64,000 bases of DNA, taken from Flavobacterium macacae. Its GTDB lineage: Bacteria > Bacteroidota > Bacteroidia > Flavobacteriales > Flavobacteriaceae. Made by a program: the position numbers and the translations under genes. Where the stretch lies: the NCBI RefSeq assembly GCF_003865365.1, contig NZ_RQVR01000008.1, positions 22,124-86,123 of the forward strand, in the 5' to 3' direction. Of the stretch, positions 37,389 to 46,364 are shown one piece after another (the first letter of the stretch is position 1; every line of letters starts with the position of its first letter). The notes beneath the pieces were generated by a model that ran no database searches, was not told where the DNA came from, and saw nothing but the letters and a program-made list of their open reading frames with translations.

Positions 37389-37501
37389 TATAGGTTTTAT
37401 AGTTGGAAACAAAAAAGTAGCTATAAAAAACAATAAAAACCTAAAATTCAACCATTTAAAAAAAATAATTAACCAAAAAAAGTAGTTAATTTAAAGCAAC
37501 A

Positions 37502-39148
37502 CTATTGATTTTTTAAAGGCAAATTACCAATTTTAGAGACTAGAATTTCAAATTCATCTCTTGAAACGGCGGCTTTATTTCGAGCCTTTGTTCGGTAATT
37601 GTATATCGTACTCAAAGAATATCTTAGGAATGCCGCAATCTTAACGCTGTCATTAATTCCAAGTCTGACTAATGCAAAAATTCGCAATTCCGTATTTAAA
37701 AGTTCATTCGGTTTTAAAATAATCTGCTCGTCATTTATCAATAATGAATTAAAATCTTTGACAAATGTGGGATATAAATTCAAGAAAATTGTATCAAAAT
37801 TCAAATACAATTCTTCTAATTCTGTTTCAACAATTGTATTTGATTTTAGCATTTTAAACAAATCTTCAAGCTTTTTTTCAGATGCTTTTTTGTTTAATGT
37901 CTTTCTGTAATTTTCTAACTTATTGATGTAAGTAGAACAAAGATCAAAAAAATGCGCGATGTATTCTTCCTTGATGTGATTGGATTCTGAAAGCTGTAAA
38001 TTTCGATCTTCCAAATCTTGATTTGCCTTAATAATTTCTTGGTTTAAGGCGGCCAATTTTTGTCCAGTTTCGTGAAGTTCTTCTTTAATTTTAGAAACTC
38101 TTTTCATTTGTTTATAAACATAAATAACTGCAATAATCAAGAAAAGGGAAAGTATGCTGATTAAAATCAAATACAATTGCAACTCGCTTTTTCGCTTGGC
38201 TTCTTTTTCTAGATAAGCCGTGTTTATGATAGAATAAAATTCAGACATTTGTACCGTTCTAAATTTTACATTACAAAAAATAGCATCTTCAATCGCAGAT
38301 TTTGTAAAGGTAAAAGCAGTATCCACATCGCCCATCTCATAATAAATCAGCGCTAAATTTTGTACTGAAGCATTATCTTTTATGGCATTTTTTATATCTG
38401 TGGTTGCCGAAATTAAATAATACTTTTTAGCGGTTTCAGTATCTTTTTGAAATTGGTAAGTATCGCCAAGCAAATACGCAACCATAGCATAATCTTGATC
38501 TTTGCTCTTCAAATTTTTTAAAAGTGTACTAAGATTATTTTGCGCTTTATCACTATTATTTTCGGCAATATCTTTTTGGGCACGACTAATTTTAAATTTT
38601 ATAGAATTTTGATCCAAGACTGAAAGTAATGAATCACGATAAATGCCTATGAATTTTGCATATTCTGGATTGAAATTATTTGTGGCATAATGCTCAAAAA
38701 ACTGACTATACACTTCATAATAATCAGAATACAAGTTTTTTGCAAGTTTATTTCTATTAATCGCTTTCAAAGTTTCTTCTGATTCACGATATCTTCCTGA
38801 TGATGAATATAAATTGGCAAGTTGCAGTTTTGCCAAATCTTCTAAATAATTGTCTTTTAAAATAAGAGCCGTTCTATGATTCTTTTTTATAAAATAAACT
38901 GCCGAATCAAGTTTAAATTTTCGGTATTCTTTGTAGATTTTTGAGTTGATTTCATATTCTTGCGTAAGCGATAGCTCTCCGGAAAGTAATTTTTTTAAAT
39001 CTCCAATTTTCTTCTCTTTGACTAATTCATATTCTTTTTTATTTTTAATAGCACTCAACAACTCCTTAAAGATTGGGTTGTTATTTTCAGTAGCAGCAAC
39101 GAAATTGAAAATAAAAAAAATAAAAAAAATTAGGGGATAGTTTTTCAC
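37502..39148 (-). CDS. DUF6377 membrane sensor/transcriptional regulator with TPR-like domain
   Basis: The 548-aa protein has a signal peptide or anchor (about 1-19) and a periplasmic TPR-like helical region (about 30-310). One transmembrane helix (about 322-345: LQLYLILISILSLFLIIAVI) is followed by a cytoplasmic coiled coil and a C-terminal DUF6377 module ending in an HTH-like element (LNTELRIFALVRLGINDSVK, FLRYSLSTIYNYRTKARNKA). Such one-protein regulators sense sugars in the periplasm and control adjacent carbohydrate genes in Bacteroidota. The GH3 gene 221 bp downstream is the obvious target, although the palindrome in its promoter looks more like a LacI-type site. Confidence 0.88.
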   Translation of the reverse strand: MKNYPLIFFIFFIFNFVAATENNNPIFKELLSAIKNKKEYELVKEKKIGDLKKLLSGELSLTQEYEINSKIYKEYRKFKLDSAVYFIKKNHRTALILKDNYLEDLAKLQLANLYSSSGRYRESEETLKAINRNKLAKNLYSDYYEVYSQFFEHYATNNFNPEYAKFIGIYRDSLLSVLDQNSIKFKISRAQKDIAENNSDKAQNNLSTLLKNLKSKDQDYAMVAYLLGDTYQFQKDTETAKKYYLISATTDIKNAIKDNASVQNLALIYYEMGDVDTAFTFTKSAIEDAIFCNVKFRTVQMSEFYSIINTAYLEKEAKRKSELQLYLILISILSLFLIIAVIYVYKQMKRVSKIKEELHETGQKLAALNQEIIKANQDLEDRNLQLSESNHIKEEYIAHFFDLCSTYINKLENYRKTLNKKASEKKLEDLFKMLKSNTIVETELEELYLNFDTIFLNLYPTFVKDFNSLLINDEQIILKPNELLNTELRIFALVRLGINDSVKIAAFLRYSLSTIYNYRTKARNKAAVSRDEFEILVSKIGNLPLKNQ

Positions 39149-39168
39149 GTTGGCGACTTATTATTTAG

Positions 39169-39176
39169 CAAATATA
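39169..39176 (-). promoter_or_regulatory. Possible -7 box of the DUF6377 gene
   Basis: TATATTTG on the minus strand, an exact TAnnTTTG match 20 bp before the start codon; no TTG at the expected distance. Confidence 0.35.
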
Positions 39177-39247
39177 ACAAAGTCAAACAGAAATACATTT
39201 TTAAAATTGGGCATAAAAAAAGAAAGTTTCTCAATGAAAATTTCTTT

Positions 39248-39343
39248 TTATTTTTTTTTTAAAACTAGAATTAATTTGCTGACAAAATGAGAAAACTCTA
39301 CAGCAACAACCAAAAGGAAAACGAACGTAAATAACTTTTTCAT
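39248..39343 (-). CDS. Possible 31-aa single-TM peptide
   Basis: A short ORF with ATG at 39343 encodes a basic start (MKK), a 20-residue hydrophobic helix containing FVFLLVVAVEF and a basic tail (LKKK), ending in TAA. Beyond it on the minus strand an imperfect AAAGAAA/TTTCTTT hairpin with a T7 run looks like a terminator, which supports a small transcript in this 363-bp gap. No homologue is recognised. It could equally be a chance ORF. Confidence 0.3.
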   Translation of the reverse strand: MKKLFTFVFLLVVAVEFSHFVSKLILVLKKK

Positions 39344-39511
39344 GGTATTTTTTGTACGTCGAAATTCGGGAAAATTATCCGAAAATTGGATTGCAATCTA
39401 CCATTTGTAGGTCTTACAAACAGCATAACTTTCAAAATAAGATCATTTAATTTATAGACAAAAGCTTTTAGTTTTGCTGCTTTATTTTGAAAATAAAGAA
39501 GAGGAGTTTAT

Positions 39512-39913
39512 TTACTTGTGGTTTGAAATGATTCCTTTTAGCATTGCAATCAGATCTTCAAGTTCCGTTGGTTTTATGAAAAACTCATAAGGTCCCATTG
39601 CTTCCATCGCAAGTTTTTGAGCTTCGCTAATGTGTGCCGTATAAATAATTGCTTTTATAGAATCAAATCGGGTATTTTCCTTAATCTTTGCAATCATTTC
39701 TTGACCGCTGATTTTAGGCATTTTCATATCTACAAAGACAATATCCGGTAAACTATTCTTGGGATTTTCAATATGCGAAAGAAAATCAAATGCTCTCTCA
39801 TAATAATTGAATTTACTATCAATTCCAATAAGTTCTAAAGCAATTTGAAAAATTGTTGCCTCGTCTGAATCATCGTCTACAAGGGCAATCTGCATATTTT
39901 TATGGTTTTGCAT
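39512..39913 (-). CDS. Single-domain response regulator (CheY-like)
   Basis: The 133-aa protein is a receiver domain only: acidic cluster D13-D15, phospho-acceptor D62 in VFVDMKMP, T92 in IIYTAH, K114 in FFIKP. There is no output domain, so it acts by protein-protein interaction in a phosphorelay or on a motility/regulatory partner. No histidine kinase is adjacent. M7 (MQIALVDDD) is a possible alternative start. Confidence 0.92.
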   Translation of the reverse strand: MQNHKNMQIALVDDDSDEATIFQIALELIGIDSKFNYYERAFDFLSHIENPKNSLPDIVFVDMKMPKISGQEMIAKIKENTRFDSIKAIIYTAHISEAQKLAMEAMGPYEFFIKPTELEDLIAMLKGIISNHK

Positions 39914-40124
39914 CTAAAAAAAAGATATTAGGGAAAATAAAATTAACACTTTATTTTAATATTTCAATGCTTTTTAAAGATTAATTTTAACCCTAAAAAC
40001 AATGATTTTCATCGGTTTTCAAAACTGCTCATTTCACCTACAAACTTTGGTACACTGAAACTTTGCAACTCCTAAATAAATTCTTAAATTCGTACCTTCA
40101 AAATAAACTAGAAAATACAATCAA

Positions 40125-41513
40125 ATGAAATACGATATTATTGTTTTAGGAAGCGGTCCTGGAGGTTATGTAACTGCAATTAGAGCTTCTCAATTAGGCT
40201 TTAAAGTAGCCGTAATTGAAAAAGAAAACCTAGGCGGCATCTGCTTAAACTGGGGTTGTATCCCAACAAAAGCACTTTTAAAATCGGCACAGGTTTTCGA
40301 TTATTTAAAACACGCTTCTGACTATGGCTTGACCATCGAAAAATTTGACAAAGACTTCAATGCAGTGGTTTCTCGTTCAAGAGGCGTTGCAGAAGGAATG
40401 AGCAAAGGTGTTCAATTCTTAATGAAAAAAAATAAAATCGACGTTATCAATGGTTTTGGAAAAGTAAAACCAGGAAAAAAAGTGGACGTTACAGATAAAG
40501 ATGGAAAAGTTACTGAATATACTGCTGATAACATTATCATCGCAACAGGAGCACGTTCTCGCGAATTGCCAAACTTGCCTCAAGATGGTAAAAAAGTAAT
40601 CGGTTACCGTCAAGCAATGACACTTCCAGAACAACCAAAATCGATAATTGTTGTAGGTTCTGGAGCCATTGGTGTTGAGTTTGCGCACTTTTATAATTCA
40701 ATGGGAACCAAAGTTACCATCGTTGAGTTTATGCCAAACATCGTTCCGGTAGAAGACGAAGATATCTCTAAACAAATGGAACGTTCGATGAAAAAAGCAG
40801 GAATCACTATCATGACAAATGCTTCTGTTGAAAAAGTGGACACTTCTGGAAATGGAGTAAAAGCTACGGTTAAAACCGCAAAAGGAGAAGAAATTTTAGA
40901 AGCTGATATCATTCTTTCTGCTGTTGGAATCAAATCTAACATCGAAAATATTGGTTTGGAAGAAGTGGGAATCGCAACTGACAGAGATAAAGTTTTGGTA
41001 AACAAATATTACGAAACCAATATCCCAGGTTATTTTGCCATTGGTGATATCGTTCCAGGTCAAGCTTTGGCGCACGTTGCTTCTGCTGAAGGAATTCTTT
41101 GCGTTGAAAAATTGGCTGGACATCACGTAGAACCGCTTGATTATGGCAACGTTCCGGGTTGTACTTACGCGACTCCAGAAATCGCTTCTGTTGGTTTGAC
41201 TGAAAAACAAGCTAAAGAAAAAGGATATGAATTGAAAATCGGAAAATTCCCGTTCTCTGCTTCTGGTAAAGCGCAAGCTTCTGGAACTCCAGACGGATTT
41301 GTAAAAGTGATTTTCGATGCCAAATATGGCGAATGGCTAGGTTGCCACATGATCGGTGCTGGTGTTACAGATATGATTGCAGAAGCAGTTGTGGCTCGTA
41401 AACTAGAAACTACAGGTCATGAAATCATCAAGTCAATTCACCCGCACCCAACAATGAGTGAGGCAATTATGGAAGCGGCTGCAGCGGCTTATGATGAAGT
41501 AATTCACCTATAA
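40125..41513 (+). CDS. lpdA: Dihydrolipoyl dehydrogenase
   Basis: The 462-aa flavoprotein has the N-terminal FAD-binding GSGPGGYV (9-16), the redox-active disulfide C40/C45 in GGICLNWGCIPTK, the NAD-binding VVGSGAIGVEFA, and the C-terminal dimer interface with the His-Glu pair in HPHPTMSEAIMEAA. It reoxidises dihydrolipoyl groups of the E2 subunits of pyruvate, 2-oxoglutarate or branched-chain dehydrogenases, or of the glycine cleavage H protein. No E1/E2 genes lie nearby, so it is a stand-alone E3. A strong terminator follows. Confidence 0.96.
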   Translation: MKYDIIVLGSGPGGYVTAIRASQLGFKVAVIEKENLGGICLNWGCIPTKALLKSAQVFDYLKHASDYGLTIEKFDKDFNAVVSRSRGVAEGMSKGVQFLMKKNKIDVINGFGKVKPGKKVDVTDKDGKVTEYTADNIIIATGARSRELPNLPQDGKKVIGYRQAMTLPEQPKSIIVVGSGAIGVEFAHFYNSMGTKVTIVEFMPNIVPVEDEDISKQMERSMKKAGITIMTNASVEKVDTSGNGVKATVKTAKGEEILEADIILSAVGIKSNIENIGLEEVGIATDRDKVLVNKYYETNIPGYFAIGDIVPGQALAHVASAEGILCVEKLAGHHVEPLDYGNVPGCTYATPEIASVGLTEKQAKEKGYELKIGKFPFSASGKAQASGTPDGFVKVIFDAKYGEWLGCHMIGAGVTDMIAEAVVARKLETTGHEIIKSIHPHPTMSEAIMEAAAAAYDEVIHL

Positions 41514-41561
41514 TTAAAGATTTTTAGATTGCAGATTTAAGATTTGCAATCGATTATAAAT

Positions 41562-41600
41562 AAAAAAAATCCGTTTTGAAATTCAAAACGGATTTTTTTT
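41562..41600. terminator. Bidirectional terminator after lpdA
   Basis: AAAATCCGTTTTG / CAAAACGGATTTT stem with a tiny loop and A8/T8 flanks, between convergent genes. Confidence 0.92.
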
Positions 41601-41616
41601 ATTTATAATTTTTTAT

Positions 41617-42249
41617 TTAGTTCAGAAGAAAATTTACCCCAACATTTAAGGAAAGTCTCGTATTAAAAAAACTGGAATTATTGCTATTCTCAAAAATTTC
41701 ACTAAAACCCATTTGCTCATCATATTCGACATATAACTTCAACTTATCAGAGATAGGAAATTTTACACCAATTCCAAAAGCTACTCCAAAATCAGTATTT
41801 TTAAAATCCTCAGTAGTATCAATATCCAAATCTTTAGCTTTTGAATTTATTAAAAATCCAGCATACGGCCCTAAATGCATATACCAATTTCTTTTTCTCC
41901 CAAAATGCCATTCTGTTTCTATTGGAATTGTAAAATAATTTAAATCAACACTTGTAGTTTTAATGTTGGTTATACCAGTATCTTGGTCATAAATTCCATA
42001 AAAAGCATTATCATATCCTTTTCTATCATAAATTAGTTTTGCTCTAACACTCCATCGATCTGAAAAATAATAATCAGCAGAAGCCGATACATTAAAACTT
42101 ACTTTACCATCTGAAGATCCATAGCTATCTCTGATATTCGAATAATTCAAACCTGTACCGCCTCCAAATTCTATCTTTCCTTTTTCTTGAGCTTTCCCAG
42201 AAAAGATAAATCCGAGAACACAAACTGCTACAATTGCTACTTTTTTCAT
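41617..42249 (-). CDS. Outer-membrane beta-barrel protein (OMP_b-brl family)
   Basis: The 210-aa protein has a signal peptide (1-20, ending SGKAQ) followed by alternating amphipathic strands typical of an 8-stranded barrel of the PorT/OMP_b-brl_2 type (FGGGTGLNYSNIRDS, VSFNVSASADYYFSDRWSVR, EWHFGRKRNWYMHLGPYAGF, GVAFGIGVKFP) and a C-terminal strand ending LNVGVNFLLN. Function is unknown; probably structural or a small porin. A single gene ending at the lpdA terminator. Confidence 0.85.
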   Translation of the reverse strand: MKKVAIVAVCVLGFIFSGKAQEKGKIEFGGGTGLNYSNIRDSYGSSDGKVSFNVSASADYYFSDRWSVRAKLIYDRKGYDNAFYGIYDQDTGITNIKTTSVDLNYFTIPIETEWHFGRKRNWYMHLGPYAGFLINSKAKDLDIDTTEDFKNTDFGVAFGIGVKFPISDKLKLYVEYDEQMGFSEIFENSNNSSFFNTRLSLNVGVNFLLN

Positions 42250-42324
42250 TTTATTTAATTAAGCCACAAACTTATAAAATAAACGTAATAAAAAAGATAC
42301 AAAAAAAATATTTAAAATCTATTT

Positions 42325-43449
42325 TTAAATTGTTTTCAAAGCTTCTACAAGAACATCAATATCTTCTTTCTCATTAAAATGACTAAATGAAATTCTCAAG
42401 CTCGGCTTTCTTATTTCCTCCTCTGATAAAATTTCCACCAAAACGTGCGAAGGTTTGATACTTCCTGATTGGCATGCGCTTCCTCGTGAAACTGCAATTC
42501 CTTTCATATCTAAATTGAAAAGAATCATTGAAGTTTTGTCTTCTGAAAACGGCAATAAAACATTGATTATATTATAAAAACCTTCTGGATTTCCATTGAT
42601 TTTATACTCTAGGAAATTGGATTTCAATTCAACTACGAAATACTTTTTCAACTCTAAAACATGCTTTCTTTCACTTTCTAAATTTTCATACGAAAGCTCT
42701 AAAGCTTTTGCCATTCCAGCGATATTATGAATCGATTCGGTTCCGGCACGAAGCCCTTTTTCTTGTTCGCCTCCAAACAACAAAGGCTGCAGTCCTGAAT
42801 TTTTCCGGATGAAAGCAAAACCAGTTCCTTTTGGCCCGTGGAATTTATGAGCGCTTGCCACAATGAAATCTGCATCAATTTTCTGCAAGTCAATTTCGGT
42901 CTTCCCAACAGATTGCACGGTATCCGAATGAAAAAGTGCTTTGTGCTGTTTGCACAAGCGTCCCACTTTTTCGAGATCTAAAACAGTCCCGATTTCATTA
43001 TTGACGTGCATCAACGAAACTAACGTTGGAATATCTTCAGACAGCAATTCTACCAAATGATTGATATCTACTTCGCCATTTGATTTCAATTTTACAAAAT
43101 CCACCTTAATTTGATAGTCAGATTGCAAGGCCAAAACGGGGTATAAAACCGCGTGATGCTCGATTTTGCTCGTGATAATTCTCTTGATTTTTAAATCTTC
43201 AACAGTCGAACGCAGAATCCAATTGTTGGCTTCGGTACCGCCAGAAGTAAAGATAATTTCCCGGGCCGTGGCATTGATTTGCTTGGCAATTGATTTTCGG
43301 GAAGTTTCTAAAATGGTTTTTGAAGTTCTTCCAAAACTGTGCGTTGACGAAGGATTTCCATAATCTTCGGCCATTATTTTCGTCATTTCCTGAATTACTT
43401 CGGGACGAAAAGCGGTTGTGGAAGCATTATCAAGATATACTTTTTTCAT
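42325..43449 (-). CDS. Cysteine desulfurase (class V aminotransferase)
   Basis: The 374-aa PLP enzyme has YLDNASTTAFRP (5-16), FTSGGTEANNW (67-77), HVNNEIGT (148-155), the PLP lysine K202 in ASAHKFHGPKG, and the catalytic cysteine C326 in SRGSACQSGSIKPSHVL. It moves sulfur from cysteine to acceptor proteins for Fe-S clusters or thiolation. It matches the NifS/IscS-like group; the SUF scaffold genes are not adjacent, so it may be a second desulfurase. The RarD-like exporter gene lies 36 bp upstream on the same strand and is probably in the same operon. Confidence 0.93.
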   Translation of the reverse strand: MKKVYLDNASTTAFRPEVIQEMTKIMAEDYGNPSSTHSFGRTSKTILETSRKSIAKQINATAREIIFTSGGTEANNWILRSTVEDLKIKRIITSKIEHHAVLYPVLALQSDYQIKVDFVKLKSNGEVDINHLVELLSEDIPTLVSLMHVNNEIGTVLDLEKVGRLCKQHKALFHSDTVQSVGKTEIDLQKIDADFIVASAHKFHGPKGTGFAFIRKNSGLQPLLFGGEQEKGLRAGTESIHNIAGMAKALELSYENLESERKHVLELKKYFVVELKSNFLEYKINGNPEGFYNIINVLLPFSEDKTSMILFNLDMKGIAVSRGSACQSGSIKPSHVLVEILSEEEIRKPSLRISFSHFNEKEDIDVLVEALKTI

Positions 43450-43485
43450 ACTGCAAAAGTCGGGAATTATTGTGAATTATAAAAT

Positions 43486-44391
43486 CTAATTCAACGGAAG
43501 AGTTTCCACTTTTGATTTAAAAATAGTCTTCACATTAAAAACGATAATTGATAAAAAGATCAACGAATACGCTACAATTTGAAATGGCGTAATTTCTTCT
43601 TTGTAATAAAAAATAGCCAAAAAGAAATTTATCAACGGGTTGATGTACAGCAGAATTCCAACGCTTGCGGAGCTCATTTCTTTCAAGGCAAAGAGATTTA
43701 AAAACAACGGAATGATGGTAAAGAACACCGAAATAATGGCAATGTAAACATAAAAAGAGATTTCTGTTGGCACTTCGCCACGATAAAAAGGAAAAAACGG
43801 AAGCAATATTACAGCCGAAGTTGTCAATTGCAAAGTGAGCAGTAAAAACTTGTCGATCGCTTTATTTTTTCGTTGGCTTACTAAATACAAAGCATAGGTT
43901 GCCGCAATAATTACGCTGTAAAAAACATCCATCAAATGATTAAACCCAAGTAAAATGCAGCTAAAAACACTTAAAGCTACAGCTGTCCACTGCCACTTGT
44001 TTAGTTTTTCTTCCAATATAAAATAAGCGAAGACCGTGGTCAAAATGGGGCACACCAAATAAGCAAATGCCGCCGATTTCACGCTGACGTGGTTCATCAC
44101 ATAAATAAAGAAAAACCAATTGGCCGTCAATAAAATAGCGCCTCCCAGCGTTAAAAGAAAAGCCTCTTTTTTTTGCTTTTTAGACATCGCTAAGAAATTG
44201 TCTTTGGTTTCTTTCAAAACATTTCTTCTGAAGATAAGGTTAATGCCAAGCATCAGGATAACGCACAGAAAAACCCTGTAAAACAAAATATCCAGCGACG
44301 GATAATGGTGCAACGGCTTTAAAGCCAAACTGAAAAAACCCCAGATAATAAATGCTGCAATTGCCGCTGAAAAGTGTTTTGAAGTACTCAT
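43486..44391 (-). CDS. rarD: EamA/RarD-family drug/metabolite transporter
   Basis: The 301-aa protein has ten membrane helices arranged as two EamA halves. The RarD-type features include the opening FIIWGFFSLALKPLHHYP, LLTANWFFFIYVMNHVS and ILLYINPLINFFLAIFYYKEEI. These exporters move small metabolites or are linked to chloramphenicol resistance in older literature; the substrate is unknown. It is the first gene of a probable pair with the cysteine desulfurase. A nested hairpin terminator separates it from the MFS gene upstream. Confidence 0.88.
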   Translation of the reverse strand: MSTSKHFSAAIAAFIIWGFFSLALKPLHHYPSLDILFYRVFLCVILMLGINLIFRRNVLKETKDNFLAMSKKQKKEAFLLTLGGAILLTANWFFFIYVMNHVSVKSAAFAYLVCPILTTVFAYFILEEKLNKWQWTAVALSVFSCILLGFNHLMDVFYSVIIAATYALYLVSQRKNKAIDKFLLLTLQLTTSAVILLPFFPFYRGEVPTEISFYVYIAIISVFFTIIPLFLNLFALKEMSSASVGILLYINPLINFFLAIFYYKEEITPFQIVAYSLIFLSIIVFNVKTIFKSKVETLPLN

Positions 44392-44400
44392 TTTTATATA

Positions 44401-44448
44401 AAAAAATCCGAAGCAAATGTAGGTATTACATTCGGCTCCGGATTTTTT
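44401..44448 (-). terminator. Terminator after the MFS sugar transporter
   Basis: AAAAAATCCG / CGGATTTTTT outer stem plus an inner AATGTA / TACATT stem. It ends the locus transcript before the RarD gene. Confidence 0.85.
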
Positions 44449-44470
44449 ATTTTGAAATAATTAAGAGAAA

Positions 44471-46135
44471 TTAATGGCCGCCTTCTGCTTCAATAGCATC
44501 CACATCAATATTTTGTTTTTTCAAGATTCCTTTTACGGCAAAACCATAAAAAGCGATGTAGGCAAAACAAAGAACCGGAATGAAATAGGATTCGTGGATT
44601 CCGATAATATCAGAAATTTTCCCTTGCAATGGCGGAATAATTCCACCACCCAAAATCATCATTACCAAGAATGCAGATCCTTGAGAAGTGTATTTTCCTA
44701 AACCAGTAATTCCTAAAGAAAAAATTGCCGGCCACATAATGCTGCAGAATAATCCACCGCTCATAAAGGCATAAATCGCAACGGTTCCTGTAGAAAACAA
44801 TCCTATAAGCATTGCAATCATTCCGAAAACTCCGAAAATCATTAACGTTTTTGCAGGTTTGTCTTGCCCTAAAAAGAATCCCACGATTTGAACCGCAACA
44901 ACTGCAGCATAAGCATAAAGCGGCGTAATGTCTTGACCTGAAATATAATTTACGAAAAGAACCACTCCAAAAGCGATATAAGGAACAACAATCAACAAGA
45001 TTTTTCTCAAGCTATTTGACGGATTAAAGACCGAAATGGCTCCAGCCCAACGGCCAATCATCATGCTTCCCCAATACATCGAAATGTAAGGTGCAATTGC
45101 TGCACCAGTGATATCGCCAAATTCAGGAGTTCCTAAAAGTTCGGCTAAATTACTTTGGATCGTAACTTCCACGCCAACATACGTAAAAAGTGCCAACATC
45201 CCTAAAACCAACTGTGGATAACGCATTGCGCCCCAACCTTGTGGCGATTTTTGTGCTGCAGAATTTGCGTAAAGCAATCCGAAAACAATGATCAGCAAGG
45301 TTCCAACAGTGAGCCAAAGCCCTAAATAATCGACTTCTTTATTTTCAACAAATCTTGTGATAAATTCTGGATCTTCATAACGTGAAAAGATGTACCCGAA
45401 AATTGCGATTAGCACAACAGTAATCATGATCAATATATTTCTTGCCTTATCTGCAGGTTCAAAAGTAGCATCGCTTTTTCCTGCCGGCAATTTTTTAGAA
45501 AAGAAAAACAGCGCCGCAGCCACTAAAAATAGTGCTCCAACGGCCATATAAAGAATTTCCATTTTGTCAAGAGAGTCTGCTTTTTTAGCAAATTCTTCCA
45601 AATTAACACCTGCAATCACTCCGAAAAGCGCTATTGAAACCACGATGGGACCAATTGTAGTTCCAAATGAGTTAACGCCACCTGCCAAATTCAAACGGTT
45701 TGAAGCTGTTTGCGGCGAACCTAAAGAGGCAGCAAAAGGCTGTGCCGAAGTTTGCTGCAATGAAAATCCCAGCGCCACTACAAACAAAGCGGCCAAAATC
45801 AAGGCGTAACTTCCTTGCGTAACCGCGTAAATCATAAAAGCAGCACCGACGGCACTGATAATTAATCCGTTTATAATTCCTTTTTTAAATCCCCAAGAAT
45901 TCAAGATGTCTTTTTTTGCCATACCGCTGAGAATAAACAGTAATAAAGCGCCAAAATAATAAGCACCATAAAATGCAAAATCGATCAGCTGGCTTTGAAA
46001 CTGGTCAAGACCGAATTTAATTTTGCAAAAGGGAATGAAAACACCATTTGATGCTCCGATAAATCCCCAAAAAAAGAAAACCGTAATCAGCGTATAAAGC
46101 GCCGAATTATTGGATTTTGTTTGTTCTGAATTCAT
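44471..46135 (-). CDS. FucP-type sugar:H+ symporter (MFS)
   Basis: The 554-aa protein is a sugar MFS transporter of the FucP/GluP group: [18 protein letters not shown] in helix 1, [18 protein letters not shown] in helix 2, [18 protein letters not shown] and [13 protein letters not shown]. It is about 120 residues longer than typical FucP proteins because of extra hydrophobic segments in the middle (about 230-310). It should import a monosaccharide across the inner membrane. It lies at the downstream end of the polysaccharide locus and has a LacI-type palindrome (46286-46297) in its upstream region, so it may be controlled separately from the SusCD operon. Confidence 0.9.
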   Translation of the reverse strand: MNSEQTKSNNSALYTLITVFFFWGFIGASNGVFIPFCKIKFGLDQFQSQLIDFAFYGAYYFGALLLFILSGMAKKDILNSWGFKKGIINGLIISAVGAAFMIYAVTQGSYALILAALFVVALGFSLQQTSAQPFAASLGSPQTASNRLNLAGGVNSFGTTIGPIVVSIALFGVIAGVNLEEFAKKADSLDKMEILYMAVGALFLVAAALFFFSKKLPAGKSDATFEPADKARNILIMITVVLIAIFGYIFSRYEDPEFITRFVENKEVDYLGLWLTVGTLLIIVFGLLYANSAAQKSPQGWGAMRYPQLVLGMLALFTYVGVEVTIQSNLAELLGTPEFGDITGAAIAPYISMYWGSMMIGRWAGAISVFNPSNSLRKILLIVVPYIAFGVVLFVNYISGQDITPLYAYAAVVAVQIVGFFLGQDKPAKTLMIFGVFGMIAMLIGLFSTGTVAIYAFMSGGLFCSIMWPAIFSLGITGLGKYTSQGSAFLVMMILGGGIIPPLQGKISDIIGIHESYFIPVLCFAYIAFYGFAVKGILKKQNIDVDAIEAEGGH

Positions 46136-46285
46136 AAGTTAAGGGTTAGGTTTTATTTGTATTTTCAATTTAATTAAGGATTTTTCAAAAATGCATTTCA
46201 AAATTTATGATAACTTAAAAAAATATTGGCTAAATATACATTTATAAGAAATTACTAAACAAGCCGTTGCAATATAGTTATTAAC

Positions 46286-46297
46286 GAAAACGTTTTC
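46286..46297. promoter_or_regulatory. LacI-type palindromic operator candidate upstream of the MFS gene
   Basis: GAAAACGTTTTC is a perfect 12-bp palindrome with the central CG typical of LacI-family operators. It is 150 bp upstream of the MFS start codon and 67 bp beyond the GH43 stop. Confidence 0.45.
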
Positions 46298-46364
46298 TTA
46301 ACTGCAAATAATTTCATTTTATCTAATATTACAACGTTTGCGGTCCTGATAGTGCCCAAAAGTG

